Source of the DNA: CAYSWS01 sp964434935
Lineage (GTDB): Bacteria > Patescibacteriota > WWE3 > UBA101185 > UBA10185
Direction of reading: 5' to 3'
DNA length: 32,685 bases
Assembly (NCBI GenBank): GCA_964434935.1
Contig: CAYSWS010000012.1
Coordinates: 1-32,685 of the forward strand
Under the pieces are notes generated by a model that saw only the letters and a list, made by a program, of their open reading frames with translations, was not told the origin of the DNA and did not search any database. Each line of letters starts with the position of its first letter. The first letter of the stretch is position 1. The position numbers were made by a program, and so were the translations under genes. Of the stretch, positions 21,341-29,610 are shown in pieces.

Positions 21341-24300
21341 ATGCAAAAGAAAAATACAATTAAAAAATCTGCCCTTGCACCAACTATACTAATTGCCGGA
21401 GGAGCAGGCTTCATAGGTTCTCATTTGGCGGAAATACTTCTGCAAAAAGAGGCACGGGTCATTGTGCTGGATAACTTTACTACCGGTAAAGACATCTACA
21501 TTAATCACCTGCTGCCAAATCCAAAGTTTGCCCTTTTTAACATTGATATAAATGCCGGTCTTCCCGAAGAGCTGGAGAGTGTCGACTACATTTTTCATTT
21601 GGCAGGCCTGGAAGAATATCTCTATAACAAAACTGAAATAACACTTGATTCTCTCCTGACCAATGCCGTGGGTACCAAAAGGCTGCTGGATTTTGCCCGA
21701 ACTTCCGATGCCAAGTTCATGCTAGCCTCCACGGTGGATGTTTATGGCGGTATGATGTCCCAGCTTAGCCTGGATAATTATTACGGAAAAACGGAAATAG
21801 AGGAAAAAAAGTATGGTTTGGCAGAGGCAAAAAGATTTGCCGAAGCTTTAGTTTGGGAATATTACAAGAAATATAACACTGACGCCAGGATAGTAAGATT
21901 ACCGGAAGTTTATGGTCCCAGAATGAGTCTGTCTTCCTCAGGAGTACTGGGAAATCTGTTCAGGAATATTTTGGAGAATAAGGATCTAGTACTGCCTGGA
22001 GACGGCACGCAGAAGGAATACTACATTCACATCAACGACGCCATTTCAGGCATGATCAAGTCAGTATTTCAGGAAAAGACCGCCGGCAGGATATTTTCAC
22101 TGGTGCCCAAAGAACCTTCCTCGGCCATGGAAACAGCCTTTTTGATAAGAAGTCTGGCCGACCGCCAGATAGAAATAAAGTTCGAAGGTGAGGTCAGCCC
22201 GGGAGCTAATAAAATATTCAAACCCGACACCTACAATCTGGGCATATTGGACTGGGAGCCCAGGGTTTCCTTAAAAGAGGGCATAGCTTCCACTTTGAGC
22301 TGGTTTGGCTACAAGGTCAATGAAAGCAGTTTTAAGAATGCGCCTCATATTTTGGATTCTCAAGGTCATAGGATCGATGGTGGAGAGACTTCAGAGCAAG
22401 AGAGACTAGCTACATTGGTGGAGACACAAAAAGTTCTCTCCGTGCAGGAACCGATGCCGCAAGAACAGCCGCAAGAACAGCCGCAAACTCAATCGGCGCC
22501 CCCGCCATCGGAGCCGGAGCCGCCGCCCCTACCCACGCAGGATATCCAAGTGCCTAAACTAAAAAAAAGGTTCAAGCTCAAACTTGGCTTACGTATCCCT
22601 AAAGCCAAAAGAAAAATAAACTTTAACGTTTTTAACATGAGCTTGGCGGGAAAGTTCGGTCTGTTCCTGGCTGTGTTCTTTTCCTTTTTGCTGGTGTTCA
22701 TTGTCATGCCGGTGTTCCAGGTTTACACCTCTTCGAAAAAAGCCAAACAAGAGCTGGAAAATGTTCCCGTCTACATTGGACAGTTCAATTCTGAGAAAGC
22801 GGCCATCAGTGCCGGGCAGGCCAAAAAATATCTGGAAACGACCAATAAATACTTAGCCAGCCTGGAGTGGGTCTTTAAATTGGCCGGCAAGAAAGATGCC
22901 TATCAATCGTCAGCCAGATTTTTGAACTCCGTGACCTACTTTTCCAATGTGACTTATGATCTGGCCATGTCAGCCACACCTTACAGACTACTGTGGGAAT
23001 CTCTCAAACCTGATTCGGAAGCCACTTTTGATCCGGCCATTCTGGACCAGACAAAACTTCACATTTCCGATGCTAAAAATAATCTGGAATTAGCTTTAGC
23101 TGATTATAAAGAGGTCGATTCCGGCTACATACCGGGATTTGCTAAGGACTCGGCCGATGCTTATGGCCATATTCTGGACGTGACCCGGGACGGGCTGGAT
23201 CTGGCCTGGGCTATAACTTCTGATCTGCCGGGTTTGCTGGGATTTGACGGCCCTAAAAGATACCTCATCCTCTTTCAGAACAACAATGAGCTCAGGCCCA
23301 CCGGCGGCTTTATAGGTTCGTACGCCTTTTTATATCTTAATGAAGGCAAAATAGAAGAACTTAATATTGACGATATTTACAATCCGGACGGGCAGATCGA
23401 TGTGCGCAACATCAGGGTCACGCCACCAAAACCCATTGGCGACTTTTTGATCGAAGACAGGATGTATATCAGGAATGCCAATTGGGATCCGGACCTGCCC
23501 AGAAGCGCCTCCGCCATAAAAGACCTGTTCTTTAGGTTGGATGGAGAAAATATCGATGGCGTGCTAGCAGTGGACCTACATCTGGTAAAACAGCTACTGG
23601 AAGTGACAGGTCCGGTCTATTTAGCCACTTACAATGAAGATATTGGTGCGGACAATCTGTACGAAAGAACGCAGCACCATTCTTCGTACAATTATGAGGA
23701 AGGCTCAGATCAAAAACGTCAATTCCTGACCGTTCTGGGCAGTAAGCTTTTGGAAACTTTATTTTCTCTGGACCAAAGTAAAACACTGGACTTTTTTGGC
23801 GCCATAAATAGATCGCTTCGGGAAAGGCATTTGCAGATCTACCTCTTTTCCAGTCCGCTTAACGCCTCCTTGTATGAGAAAAAATGGGACGGAAGTTTGG
23901 TGAGGACAGAAGGAGACTATTTGCAGGTGGTAAATGCCAATTTGGGTGGTACAAAAGCTAACTACTATGTAACCAATAGCCTGGATTACAAGATCACCAG
24001 CAAGACCAGAGATGGGTTGCTGAGAGCTGAGCTGACCTTGGATTACCAACATAACGGTACGGACGATTCCTGGCCCGGCGGACCCTATAAGGACTATTTG
24101 CGTGTGCTGGTGCAAAAGGGAGCCAAGCTGACGGGAGCTAAAGTGACCTACAATAAAGCCATAGAAGAAGACGTATTCGAAGATATCATAATTTCTCAAG
24201 TTGAACCTTACACTTCTTTTGAGACCAGCTTTGTTCTGGAGCCGTCCAATGAGATAGAATTGGTCTTTTACTATGATCTGCCTCCGGAGCTTTCCATTAC

Positions 24301-24496
24301 CAAAGAAAATAGCCGTTACGATCTCATTTGGCAAAAAGAAGCCGGTACCAATGGTGACAGCTTCACCTATGATTTCAGCGTGCCTTTTGGCATGGAATTC
24401 CTGCAAGGCAGCGAGAATGTTGAGTTCAAAGATGGACGGGTGGAAGCTTCCGGAAAATTGAACGAGGATCTGGACGTGTTTATTGAGTTACAATAG
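21341..24496 (+). CDS. Fusion of a degenerate SDR epimerase domain to a membrane-anchored DUF4012 domain
   Basis: A 1051-residue protein. Residues 1-325 form an extended SDR (NAD-dependent epimerase/dehydratase): the dinucleotide loop GGAGFIGSH (20-28), NAVGTKRLL near 108 and STVDVYGG (130-137) are intact, but the YxxxK site reads L160-x3-K164 (KKYGLAEAKR), so the catalytic Tyr position is Leu. Residues 365-405 are a Pro/Gln-rich linker, about 405-432 a basic stretch, about 438-462 one membrane helix, and about 620-1051 a DUF4012 domain (LILFQNNNELRPTGGFIGSY is its hallmark). DUF4012 proteins occur in Patescibacteria and Actinobacteria, often near exopolysaccharide genes; function unknown. 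The layout puts the SDR half in the cytoplasm and DUF4012 outside. No stop, frameshift or start signal interrupts the junction. Confidence 0.85.
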   Translation: MQKKNTIKKSALAPTILIAGGAGFIGSHLAEILLQKEARVIVLDNFTTGKDIYINHLLPNPKFALFNIDINAGLPEELESVDYIFHLAGLEEYLYNKTEITLDSLLTNAVGTKRLLDFARTSDAKFMLASTVDVYGGMMSQLSLDNYYGKTEIEEKKYGLAEAKRFAEALVWEYYKKYNTDARIVRLPEVYGPRMSLSSSGVLGNLFRNILENKDLVLPGDGTQKEYYIHINDAISGMIKSVFQEKTAGRIFSLVPKEPSSAMETAFLIRSLADRQIEIKFEGEVSPGANKIFKPDTYNLGILDWEPRVSLKEGIASTLSWFGYKVNESSFKNAPHILDSQGHRIDGGETSEQERLATLVETQKVLSVQEPMPQEQPQEQPQTQSAPPPSEPEPPPLPTQDIQVPKLKKRFKLKLGLRIPKAKRKINFNVFNMSLAGKFGLFLAVFFSFLLVFIVMPVFQVYTSSKKAKQELENVPVYIGQFNSEKAAISAGQAKKYLETTNKYLASLEWVFKLAGKKDAYQSSARFLNSVTYFSNVTYDLAMSATPYRLLWESLKPDSEATFDPAILDQTKLHISDAKNNLELALADYKEVDSGYIPGFAKDSADAYGHILDVTRDGLDLAWAITSDLPGLLGFDGPKRYLILFQNNNELRPTGGFIGSYAFLYLNEGKIEELNIDDIYNPDGQIDVRNIRVTPPKPIGDFLIEDRMYIRNANWDPDLPRSASAIKDLFFRLDGENIDGVLAVDLHLVKQLLEVTGPVYLATYNEDIGADNLYERTQHHSSYNYEEGSDQKRQFLTVLGSKLLETLFSLDQSKTLDFFGAINRSLRERHLQIYLFSSPLNASLYEKKWDGSLVRTEGDYLQVVNANLGGTKANYYVTNSLDYKITSKTRDGLLRAELTLDYQHNGTDDSWPGGPYKDYLRVLVQKGAKLTGAKVTYNKAIEEDVFEDIIISQVEPYTSFETSFVLEPSNEIELVFYYDLPPELSITKENSRYDLIWQKEAGTNGDSFTYDFSVPFGMEFLQGSENVEFKDGRVEASGKLNEDLDVFIELQ

Positions 24497-24497
24497 G

Positions 24498-24503
24498 TAT
24501 AAT
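24498..24503 (+). promoter_or_regulatory. -10 box of the PrgI-fusion gene
   Basis: A perfect TATAAT preceded by GG, immediately after the stop of the SDR-DUF4012 gene and 13 bases before the ATG at 24517. The predicted leader is about 7 bases. No -35 or Shine-Dalgarno sequence is seen. Confidence 0.5.
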
Positions 24504-24516
24504 AGATTAGATATTT

Positions 24517-26211
24517 ATGGCCATTCAAGAAGTACAAAAAACAGTCAAGCAGCACGCAGTGCCACAAAACATCATGGATGTTGAGTTCAAACTGATAGGG
24601 GATCTTACCATGAGGCAGTTCACTTATCTTTTGGTGTTTGGTCTCATAGCTTATATTGTTTATATTTCCATGGTGGGGGTTTTTAAATGGCCCATAACTA
24701 TGTTCTTTGTCTTGTTCGGTCTGGCCCTGGCTTTTGTGCCCATACAAGAAAGGGGCATGGACGAATGGTTCGTTAATTTCTTTAAGGCTGTCTATGAGCC
24801 AACACAAAGGGTGTGGAAGAAAGAGCCTATTCTTCCTCCAGCCTTTACCTATCAGAACCTGGCGGTGGTCAAACAAGAGCTTATAACCTTGGCGCCTACC
24901 TCCAGCAGGAGAAAACTTGAGGAGTACCTGGAGATACAACAGAAAGCGCAGGTGGAAGATAAGCTGGATATTCCTGAAAAGGAATATATCCTCAAGGTCA
25001 GGCAAGCCTTTTTGCCCGTAGCTACGGCGGTAGAAGTGGAAGAGGAAGAATATGGGACCCAAGAATACGAGGCCTTTGAGCCATATCAACCGGTATTTGA
25101 AAAAACCCCGGCGGGTGAAGAAGGGAAACCCCTGACTCCGGCACCTCCAAAACCGCAAGCTAGGGAAGAGAAGGCTGAGAAGAAGGAGGAAAGAAAAGAG
25201 ACACCCCAAATTAGGAAAGCGCCCACTGCTGTGCCTTCTGCTCCGTCTCCGGCACCTCAACCGGAGGTCAGACCGACACCTAAACGTCCAAGACCTAAAC
25301 CAGCGGCCATGCCCCAGATCAAAACAACACCCATACCTGATACTTTTACTTTCAGTTCTATGACGCCCGACAGGCACATAGGCAGAAGATTTACCAGCAT
25401 GCTACCCTCAGAGGGCCAGCTCATCTTGCCGGTGAGGGGAGAAAAGGTTCTGGCTACCAGCGAAGAGTTGAACATACAAAAGGATATTGACGAAAAGACG
25501 GATCAGCTCAAACAGCTTTTAGAACAGATCAAAAGCGACAAAGATCTGGGCAAGGAAGTAGCGCAAAAGATAGCCCAGAAAGTCGAACAGCAACCAACGC
25601 AGGCCGTCGTCGAACAGCAAACTCCAGCTGCGACCGGAGGAGAGATCACTGAAGCTCAGGATGTGGTCAAGAGGGTGAAGGAGGAGAACGAAAGACTATC
25701 CAACGAAATTCAAAAACTTAAAAAAGATATAGAAAAGTCTGAGGATTCAGAATCGGAGAAAAGCAAGAAGAGAGCGCTGGTGGAAGAGCTGGAGAAAGAA
25801 AAGGATAAGGCCAACACCGACTATACAGCCCTGCAAAAACAGGTCTTTGAACTGCAGCGAAGACTAAAAGAGAAACAGGCGCCGCCGCAGGACACAGGGC
25901 CTAAAAAACCAACCTTCGCTAAGATGCAGCCTATCACCAACGAGCCTAATATTGTTTCCGGAGTAGTGAAGGGACAAGATGGAGAGGGAATACCCGGCAT
26001 AGTGCTGCTGATCAAGAATCACAAAGGTGAGGCGGTACGCGCTCTCAAGACAAACACGCTAGGCCAATTCTCTATTAGTACCTCGCTGGTCAATGGCATG
26101 TATACTTTAGAGATAGGATCACCTGTGGAGGGGTTGGGTTTTGATATAATCACTGTAGAAGTTAAAGGAGATGTCCTGCCTCCAATAGAGTTGATCGGGA
26201 GGGAATTGTAA
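24517..26211 (+). CDS. PrgI-family membrane protein fused to a coiled coil and a carboxypeptidase-regulatory-like domain
   Basis: A 564-residue protein. Residues 15-110 match the PrgI family: AVPQNIMDVEFKLIGDLTMRQF, then two close membrane helices (about 35-54 and 58-76) and VPIQERGMDEWFVNFFKAVY. PrgI/VirB3-like proteins are inner-membrane parts of type IV secretion systems and work next to VirB4. Residues 200-310 are low-complexity Pro/Lys/Glu, about 325-455 a charged coiled coil (EENERLSNEIQKLKKDIEKS), and 478-564 a beta-sandwich of the carboxypeptidase-regulatory type (NIVSGVVKGQDGEGIPGIV ... TNTLGQFSISTSL). Ordinary PrgI proteins are only about 100-150 residues, so the last three-quarters is an extension. 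The two downstream genes, 3 bases apart, are its likely partners. Confidence 0.83.
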   Translation: MAIQEVQKTVKQHAVPQNIMDVEFKLIGDLTMRQFTYLLVFGLIAYIVYISMVGVFKWPITMFFVLFGLALAFVPIQERGMDEWFVNFFKAVYEPTQRVWKKEPILPPAFTYQNLAVVKQELITLAPTSSRRKLEEYLEIQQKAQVEDKLDIPEKEYILKVRQAFLPVATAVEVEEEEYGTQEYEAFEPYQPVFEKTPAGEEGKPLTPAPPKPQAREEKAEKKEERKETPQIRKAPTAVPSAPSPAPQPEVRPTPKRPRPKPAAMPQIKTTPIPDTFTFSSMTPDRHIGRRFTSMLPSEGQLILPVRGEKVLATSEELNIQKDIDEKTDQLKQLLEQIKSDKDLGKEVAQKIAQKVEQQPTQAVVEQQTPAATGGEITEAQDVVKRVKEENERLSNEIQKLKKDIEKSEDSESEKSKKRALVEELEKEKDKANTDYTALQKQVFELQRRLKEKQAPPQDTGPKKPTFAKMQPITNEPNIVSGVVKGQDGEGIPGIVLLIKNHKGEAVRALKTNTLGQFSISTSLVNGMYTLEIGSPVEGLGFDIITVEVKGDVLPPIELIGREL

Positions 26212-26214
26212 AAA

Positions 26215-26916
26215 ATGTCCACAAATATAACTGCCAGTACACAAGAACATTTAGATATTTACGAAATAAAGAATAATTTGGTGGTTTTAAAAAGCGGCAC
26301 CGTTTGTGGTGTACTGCAGACCACGGCCGTCAACTTCAATCTGCTCTCCGAAATAGAACAGGACGCTACCATTGCGGCTTTTTCCATGCTTTTAAATTCC
26401 ATAACCTTTCCCATCCAAGTGGTTTTGAGGTCCAAAAAACTGGATATTACAAAATACATTGAAAAGGTGCACAAGGTTGAGCAGCGCCTGGACGATCCTT
26501 TACTGAAAATGCAGGCCGAGTCATATAGAAAATTCGTGCAGGACACTATAAAGAATAATGATGTTTTAGACAAAAAATTTTATGTGGCCATCCCTTCCGG
26601 GGGTAATGTAGAAAAACAACCTGGATCAGGACCTTTCGACTTTTTCATTAAGCTGTTTGGTATGCACAACAAAAAGACAACCGTTAACGTCGACTCTGTC
26701 TTAAAAGAAGCTGAGACCAAGCTTTATCCCAAGATAGATCATGTCATCAAGGAATTTAACAGGATCGGTGTGCGCGCCAGGCAACTTACTTCGCAGGAGT
26801 TAGTAGAGCTGTACTTTGATATTTATAATCCCAGCACCGTGCATGGACAGAGAATAAGGACAAATATTGAGGATTATAAGACCGCGCTGGTAAATCCAGC
26901 CATTGTAGAGGAATAA
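26215..26916 (+). CDS. TraC-like protein, probable separate N-terminal partner of the VirB4 ATPase
   Basis: A 233-residue soluble protein starting 3 bases after the PrgI-fusion stop and ending 3 bases before the VirB4 gene, so all three are one operon. It reads STNITASTQEHLDIYEIKNNLVVLKSG, followed by SEIEQDATIAAFSMLLNSITFPIQVVLRSKKLDI and QELVELYFDIYNPS near the end. This pattern resembles the N-terminal region of TraC/VirB4 family proteins, here encoded separately, as is common in Gram-positive-type and Patescibacteria loci. No ATPase motifs are present. It would act at the cytoplasmic membrane with PrgI and VirB4. Confidence 0.7.
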   Translation: MSTNITASTQEHLDIYEIKNNLVVLKSGTVCGVLQTTAVNFNLLSEIEQDATIAAFSMLLNSITFPIQVVLRSKKLDITKYIEKVHKVEQRLDDPLLKMQAESYRKFVQDTIKNNDVLDKKFYVAIPSGGNVEKQPGSGPFDFFIKLFGMHNKKTTVNVDSVLKEAETKLYPKIDHVIKEFNRIGVRARQLTSQELVELYFDIYNPSTVHGQRIRTNIEDYKTALVNPAIVEE

Positions 26917-26919
26917 GAT

Positions 26920-29610
26920 ATGAATTTATTTACATTTTTTGGCAAGAAACAAAAACCAAAAAGACCGCAAGCCTCTCCTGAGCAAAGTGCGATCCCGGGT
27001 ATGCCGGGGAAATCAGCGCCGGAGATATTGGCGGAAGGTATGCTAAATGTGAGGGACATCATTGCCCCGTCTGCCTTGGAAGTAGATTTCAACCAGCTCA
27101 AAATAGGTAACAACTACTACAGAACTTTATTTATTTCCGGGTACCCAAGGTTTGTGGGAGCTAACTGGCTATCCCCGGTCATAAATTTTGATCACTCTCT
27201 TGATCTTTCTATGTTCTACTATCCGGTGAAGGCCAAGATGATACTGGATGATCTGCGCAGAAAGATCACGGAATTGGAAGCCACGGAAATGTCAGATAGG
27301 GAAAAAGGCAGGATCACGGATCCGGTGGTAAGAGCAGCACTGGAAGATGCACAAGCTCTTCAGGAACAATTGGTAAAGGGTGTGGAAAAATATTTTCAAT
27401 TCAGTTTTTACATCACCGTGTCCGCTGAATCTTTGGACGAGCTGGAGACTGTCACCAGCCGCTTGGAATCAACATTAGGCTCACTGCTTCTAATTTCTAA
27501 ACCGGCCACTTTACAAATGGAGGAAGCCTTTCAATCCACGCTACCGGCAGGTTCGGATAAACTTCTCATTACGAGAAACATGGATACAACCAGTTTAGCC
27601 ACCACATTTCCTTTTACTTCATCAGACCTGACCTCTGATGAGGGCATTATGTACGGCATAAATATGCACAACGGTTCGCTAGTGGTGTTTGACAGGTTCT
27701 CCATGGAGAATGCCAACACAGTGGTCTTTGCCAAGTCAGGCGCAGGCAAATCTTACTATGTTAAATTGGAAGCCCTCAGGCTCATGATCTTTGGTGCGGA
27801 GGTCATGATCATCGATCCGGAAGAAGAGTACAGGACTTTGTGCGAGGCTGTAGGTGGAAATTATGTAGACTTTTCACCCGGTTCCAGCTCCAAGATAAAT
27901 CCTTTTGACCTTTCCGGTGTGGTGGTGGAGGGAGAAAATGAACTAGGACAAAAACTCCTATCTCTGCACACACTTTTGAAATTAATGCTGGGCGAGCTAA
28001 ATCCCACCGAAGAAGCCGTATTGGATAGGGCGCTGATCGAGACCTACAGAATAAAAGGCATTACCACGGATCCGGAAACACAAATGACCAAAGAACCACC
28101 CATTATGGAGGACCTATACAAAGTGCTGCAGGGTATGCAGGAGCCTGAGTCCAAAGGTATGGCAGACAGATTAGAGAAATATATCAGAGGCTCCATGGCC
28201 GGAATTTTCGACTCTCAATCCACCACAAATATTGAGGGCATCATGAGCGTATTTTCGACCAAAAATATTGAGGACGAGGTTCTAAGACCGGTAGCTTTTT
28301 ATATCATCCTGGACTTTATCTGGACCAAGATCCGCCGAGACCTGAAAAAGAGGATACTTATCGTAGAAGAGGCTTGGTATCTGATGCAAAATGACGACAG
28401 CGCCAGGTTCATTTATGGTGTGGCCAAAAGAGCCAGGAAATATTATCTGGGTTTAACGACCATTTCTCAGGATGTGGATGACTTCTTAAGTTCAGATTAC
28501 GGCAAGGCCATTGTTACCAACTCTTCCATTCAGGTACTTTTAAAACAACACCCGGCGGCTATAGACAGAGTGGCGGAAACTTTTTATTTATCCGAAGGTG
28601 AAAGAAGATTATTGTTGGCAGCTGATATAGGTGAGGGCTTGTTCTTTGCCGGTACAAATCACGTGGCTATTAAGATCAAAGCCTCGCCGGCGGAGCATAA
28701 GCTTATCACTACCGATCCTGAGGAGATCTTGAGATTACGCGAAGAAGGCATCATCGGGCAGGCTAAAACCAAGCAGCCCCAAAGACCGGTCTACAGGCCT
28801 GTTTCCACTTTTGATCCCAATAAATACGAGACCCTTGACGCCCAAGGTGCCCCCAAACCGGGTTTTGAGCCTCCGCAGAAAAGCCGACCCTCAGTGACCA
28901 TACCGGGCATGCCCAAAGAGGATGCTGATGAGGCCAAGATGCCTCCGCCTGCACCGACGCCGCCCCCTCCGGCTCCCCCTACCACACCGCAACCGGCACC
29001 GATGCCTCCGGTCCAGGCAGCACCTCCGCCGCCACCACCTCCTCCGACGCCTAAACCTCAACCTGTGCCTCAGGAAACGCCGGAAGAGCCTGAGCCGCCA
29101 CTACCACCACCCGCGCCCGCACCGGCTCCGCAGCCGTCAAGCGCAGAGCCCAGGCCGCCGTGGATGAGCCCACCTGCCGGGCAGCAAGACAGCGGGACCG
29201 ACCGTGGTTTGAAAATAGGCGGAGATTCGGATATAAAAAAACCTGAAGTTGTGAGCCAAGGAGGCTCCAGAGATATTGTCATAGGCCCTCAAGGAGCCAT
29301 GAAGAAATTTGGTGCTAGCCTAGGTAATTTGTTCGGAAAGAAAAAGGATAATGAGACGTCTAAACCGGAAGCACCTGCCGCCCCGCCAACCGCACCAACA
29401 CCTCCCCCTGCCATACCAAAGCCTCAAACCGGAGGCGTCTCAGGCTCAAAGAATGATAATGTACTTTCGACCTCTATGCCGCTACCACCGGTATCCAATA
29501 AACCCGGAGCCGGCAGTCCGGTGCCTGAAAATAGGAATAGCGGTCCCACACCGGCCGCCGGGAATGAGGGTGCGTTTGCTTTAGGGGATGATAAACAGGG
29601 CAGCCTTTAG
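26920..29610 (+). CDS. VirB4/TraC-type type IV secretion ATPase with a long Pro-rich tail
   Basis: An 896-residue ATPase. Walker A is AKSGAGKS (271-278) and Walker B is RILIVEEAW (478-486, with E483-E484), followed by the conserved KRARKYYLGLTTISQDVDDFL region. The N-terminal part (to about 230) is the VirB4 interaction domain. Such ATPases power conjugation or DNA/protein transfer at the inner membrane. The core ends near residue 610; the last 280 residues are disordered, rich in Pro and Gly with several poly-Pro runs (for instance APPPPPPPPTPKPQP), unusual for the family. It closes the PrgI-TraC-VirB4 operon; the other secretion-system genes (VirB6, VirB8, coupling protein, relaxase) are not in the window. 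Its TAG overlaps the convergent dnaN stop by four bases. Confidence 0.88.
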   Translation: MNLFTFFGKKQKPKRPQASPEQSAIPGMPGKSAPEILAEGMLNVRDIIAPSALEVDFNQLKIGNNYYRTLFISGYPRFVGANWLSPVINFDHSLDLSMFYYPVKAKMILDDLRRKITELEATEMSDREKGRITDPVVRAALEDAQALQEQLVKGVEKYFQFSFYITVSAESLDELETVTSRLESTLGSLLLISKPATLQMEEAFQSTLPAGSDKLLITRNMDTTSLATTFPFTSSDLTSDEGIMYGINMHNGSLVVFDRFSMENANTVVFAKSGAGKSYYVKLEALRLMIFGAEVMIIDPEEEYRTLCEAVGGNYVDFSPGSSSKINPFDLSGVVVEGENELGQKLLSLHTLLKLMLGELNPTEEAVLDRALIETYRIKGITTDPETQMTKEPPIMEDLYKVLQGMQEPESKGMADRLEKYIRGSMAGIFDSQSTTNIEGIMSVFSTKNIEDEVLRPVAFYIILDFIWTKIRRDLKKRILIVEEAWYLMQNDDSARFIYGVAKRARKYYLGLTTISQDVDDFLSSDYGKAIVTNSSIQVLLKQHPAAIDRVAETFYLSEGERRLLLAADIGEGLFFAGTNHVAIKIKASPAEHKLITTDPEEILRLREEGIIGQAKTKQPQRPVYRPVSTFDPNKYETLDAQGAPKPGFEPPQKSRPSVTIPGMPKEDADEAKMPPPAPTPPPPAPPTTPQPAPMPPVQAAPPPPPPPPTPKPQPVPQETPEEPEPPLPPPAPAPAPQPSSAEPRPPWMSPPAGQQDSGTDRGLKIGGDSDIKKPEVVSQGGSRDIVIGPQGAMKKFGASLGNLFGKKKDNETSKPEAPAAPPTAPTPPPAIPKPQTGGVSGSKNDNVLSTSMPLPPVSNKPGAGSPVPENRNSGPTPAAGNEGAFALGDDKQGSL

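Noticed and set aside
23759..25377. Two long reverse-strand open frames (215 and 336 codons) opposite the DUF4012 and PrgI genes
   Set aside because: They lie wholly antisense to genes with clear domain matches, have biased low-complexity composition (Arg, Phe, Ser, Leu) expected of a mirrored frame, and show no ribosome site or family motif.
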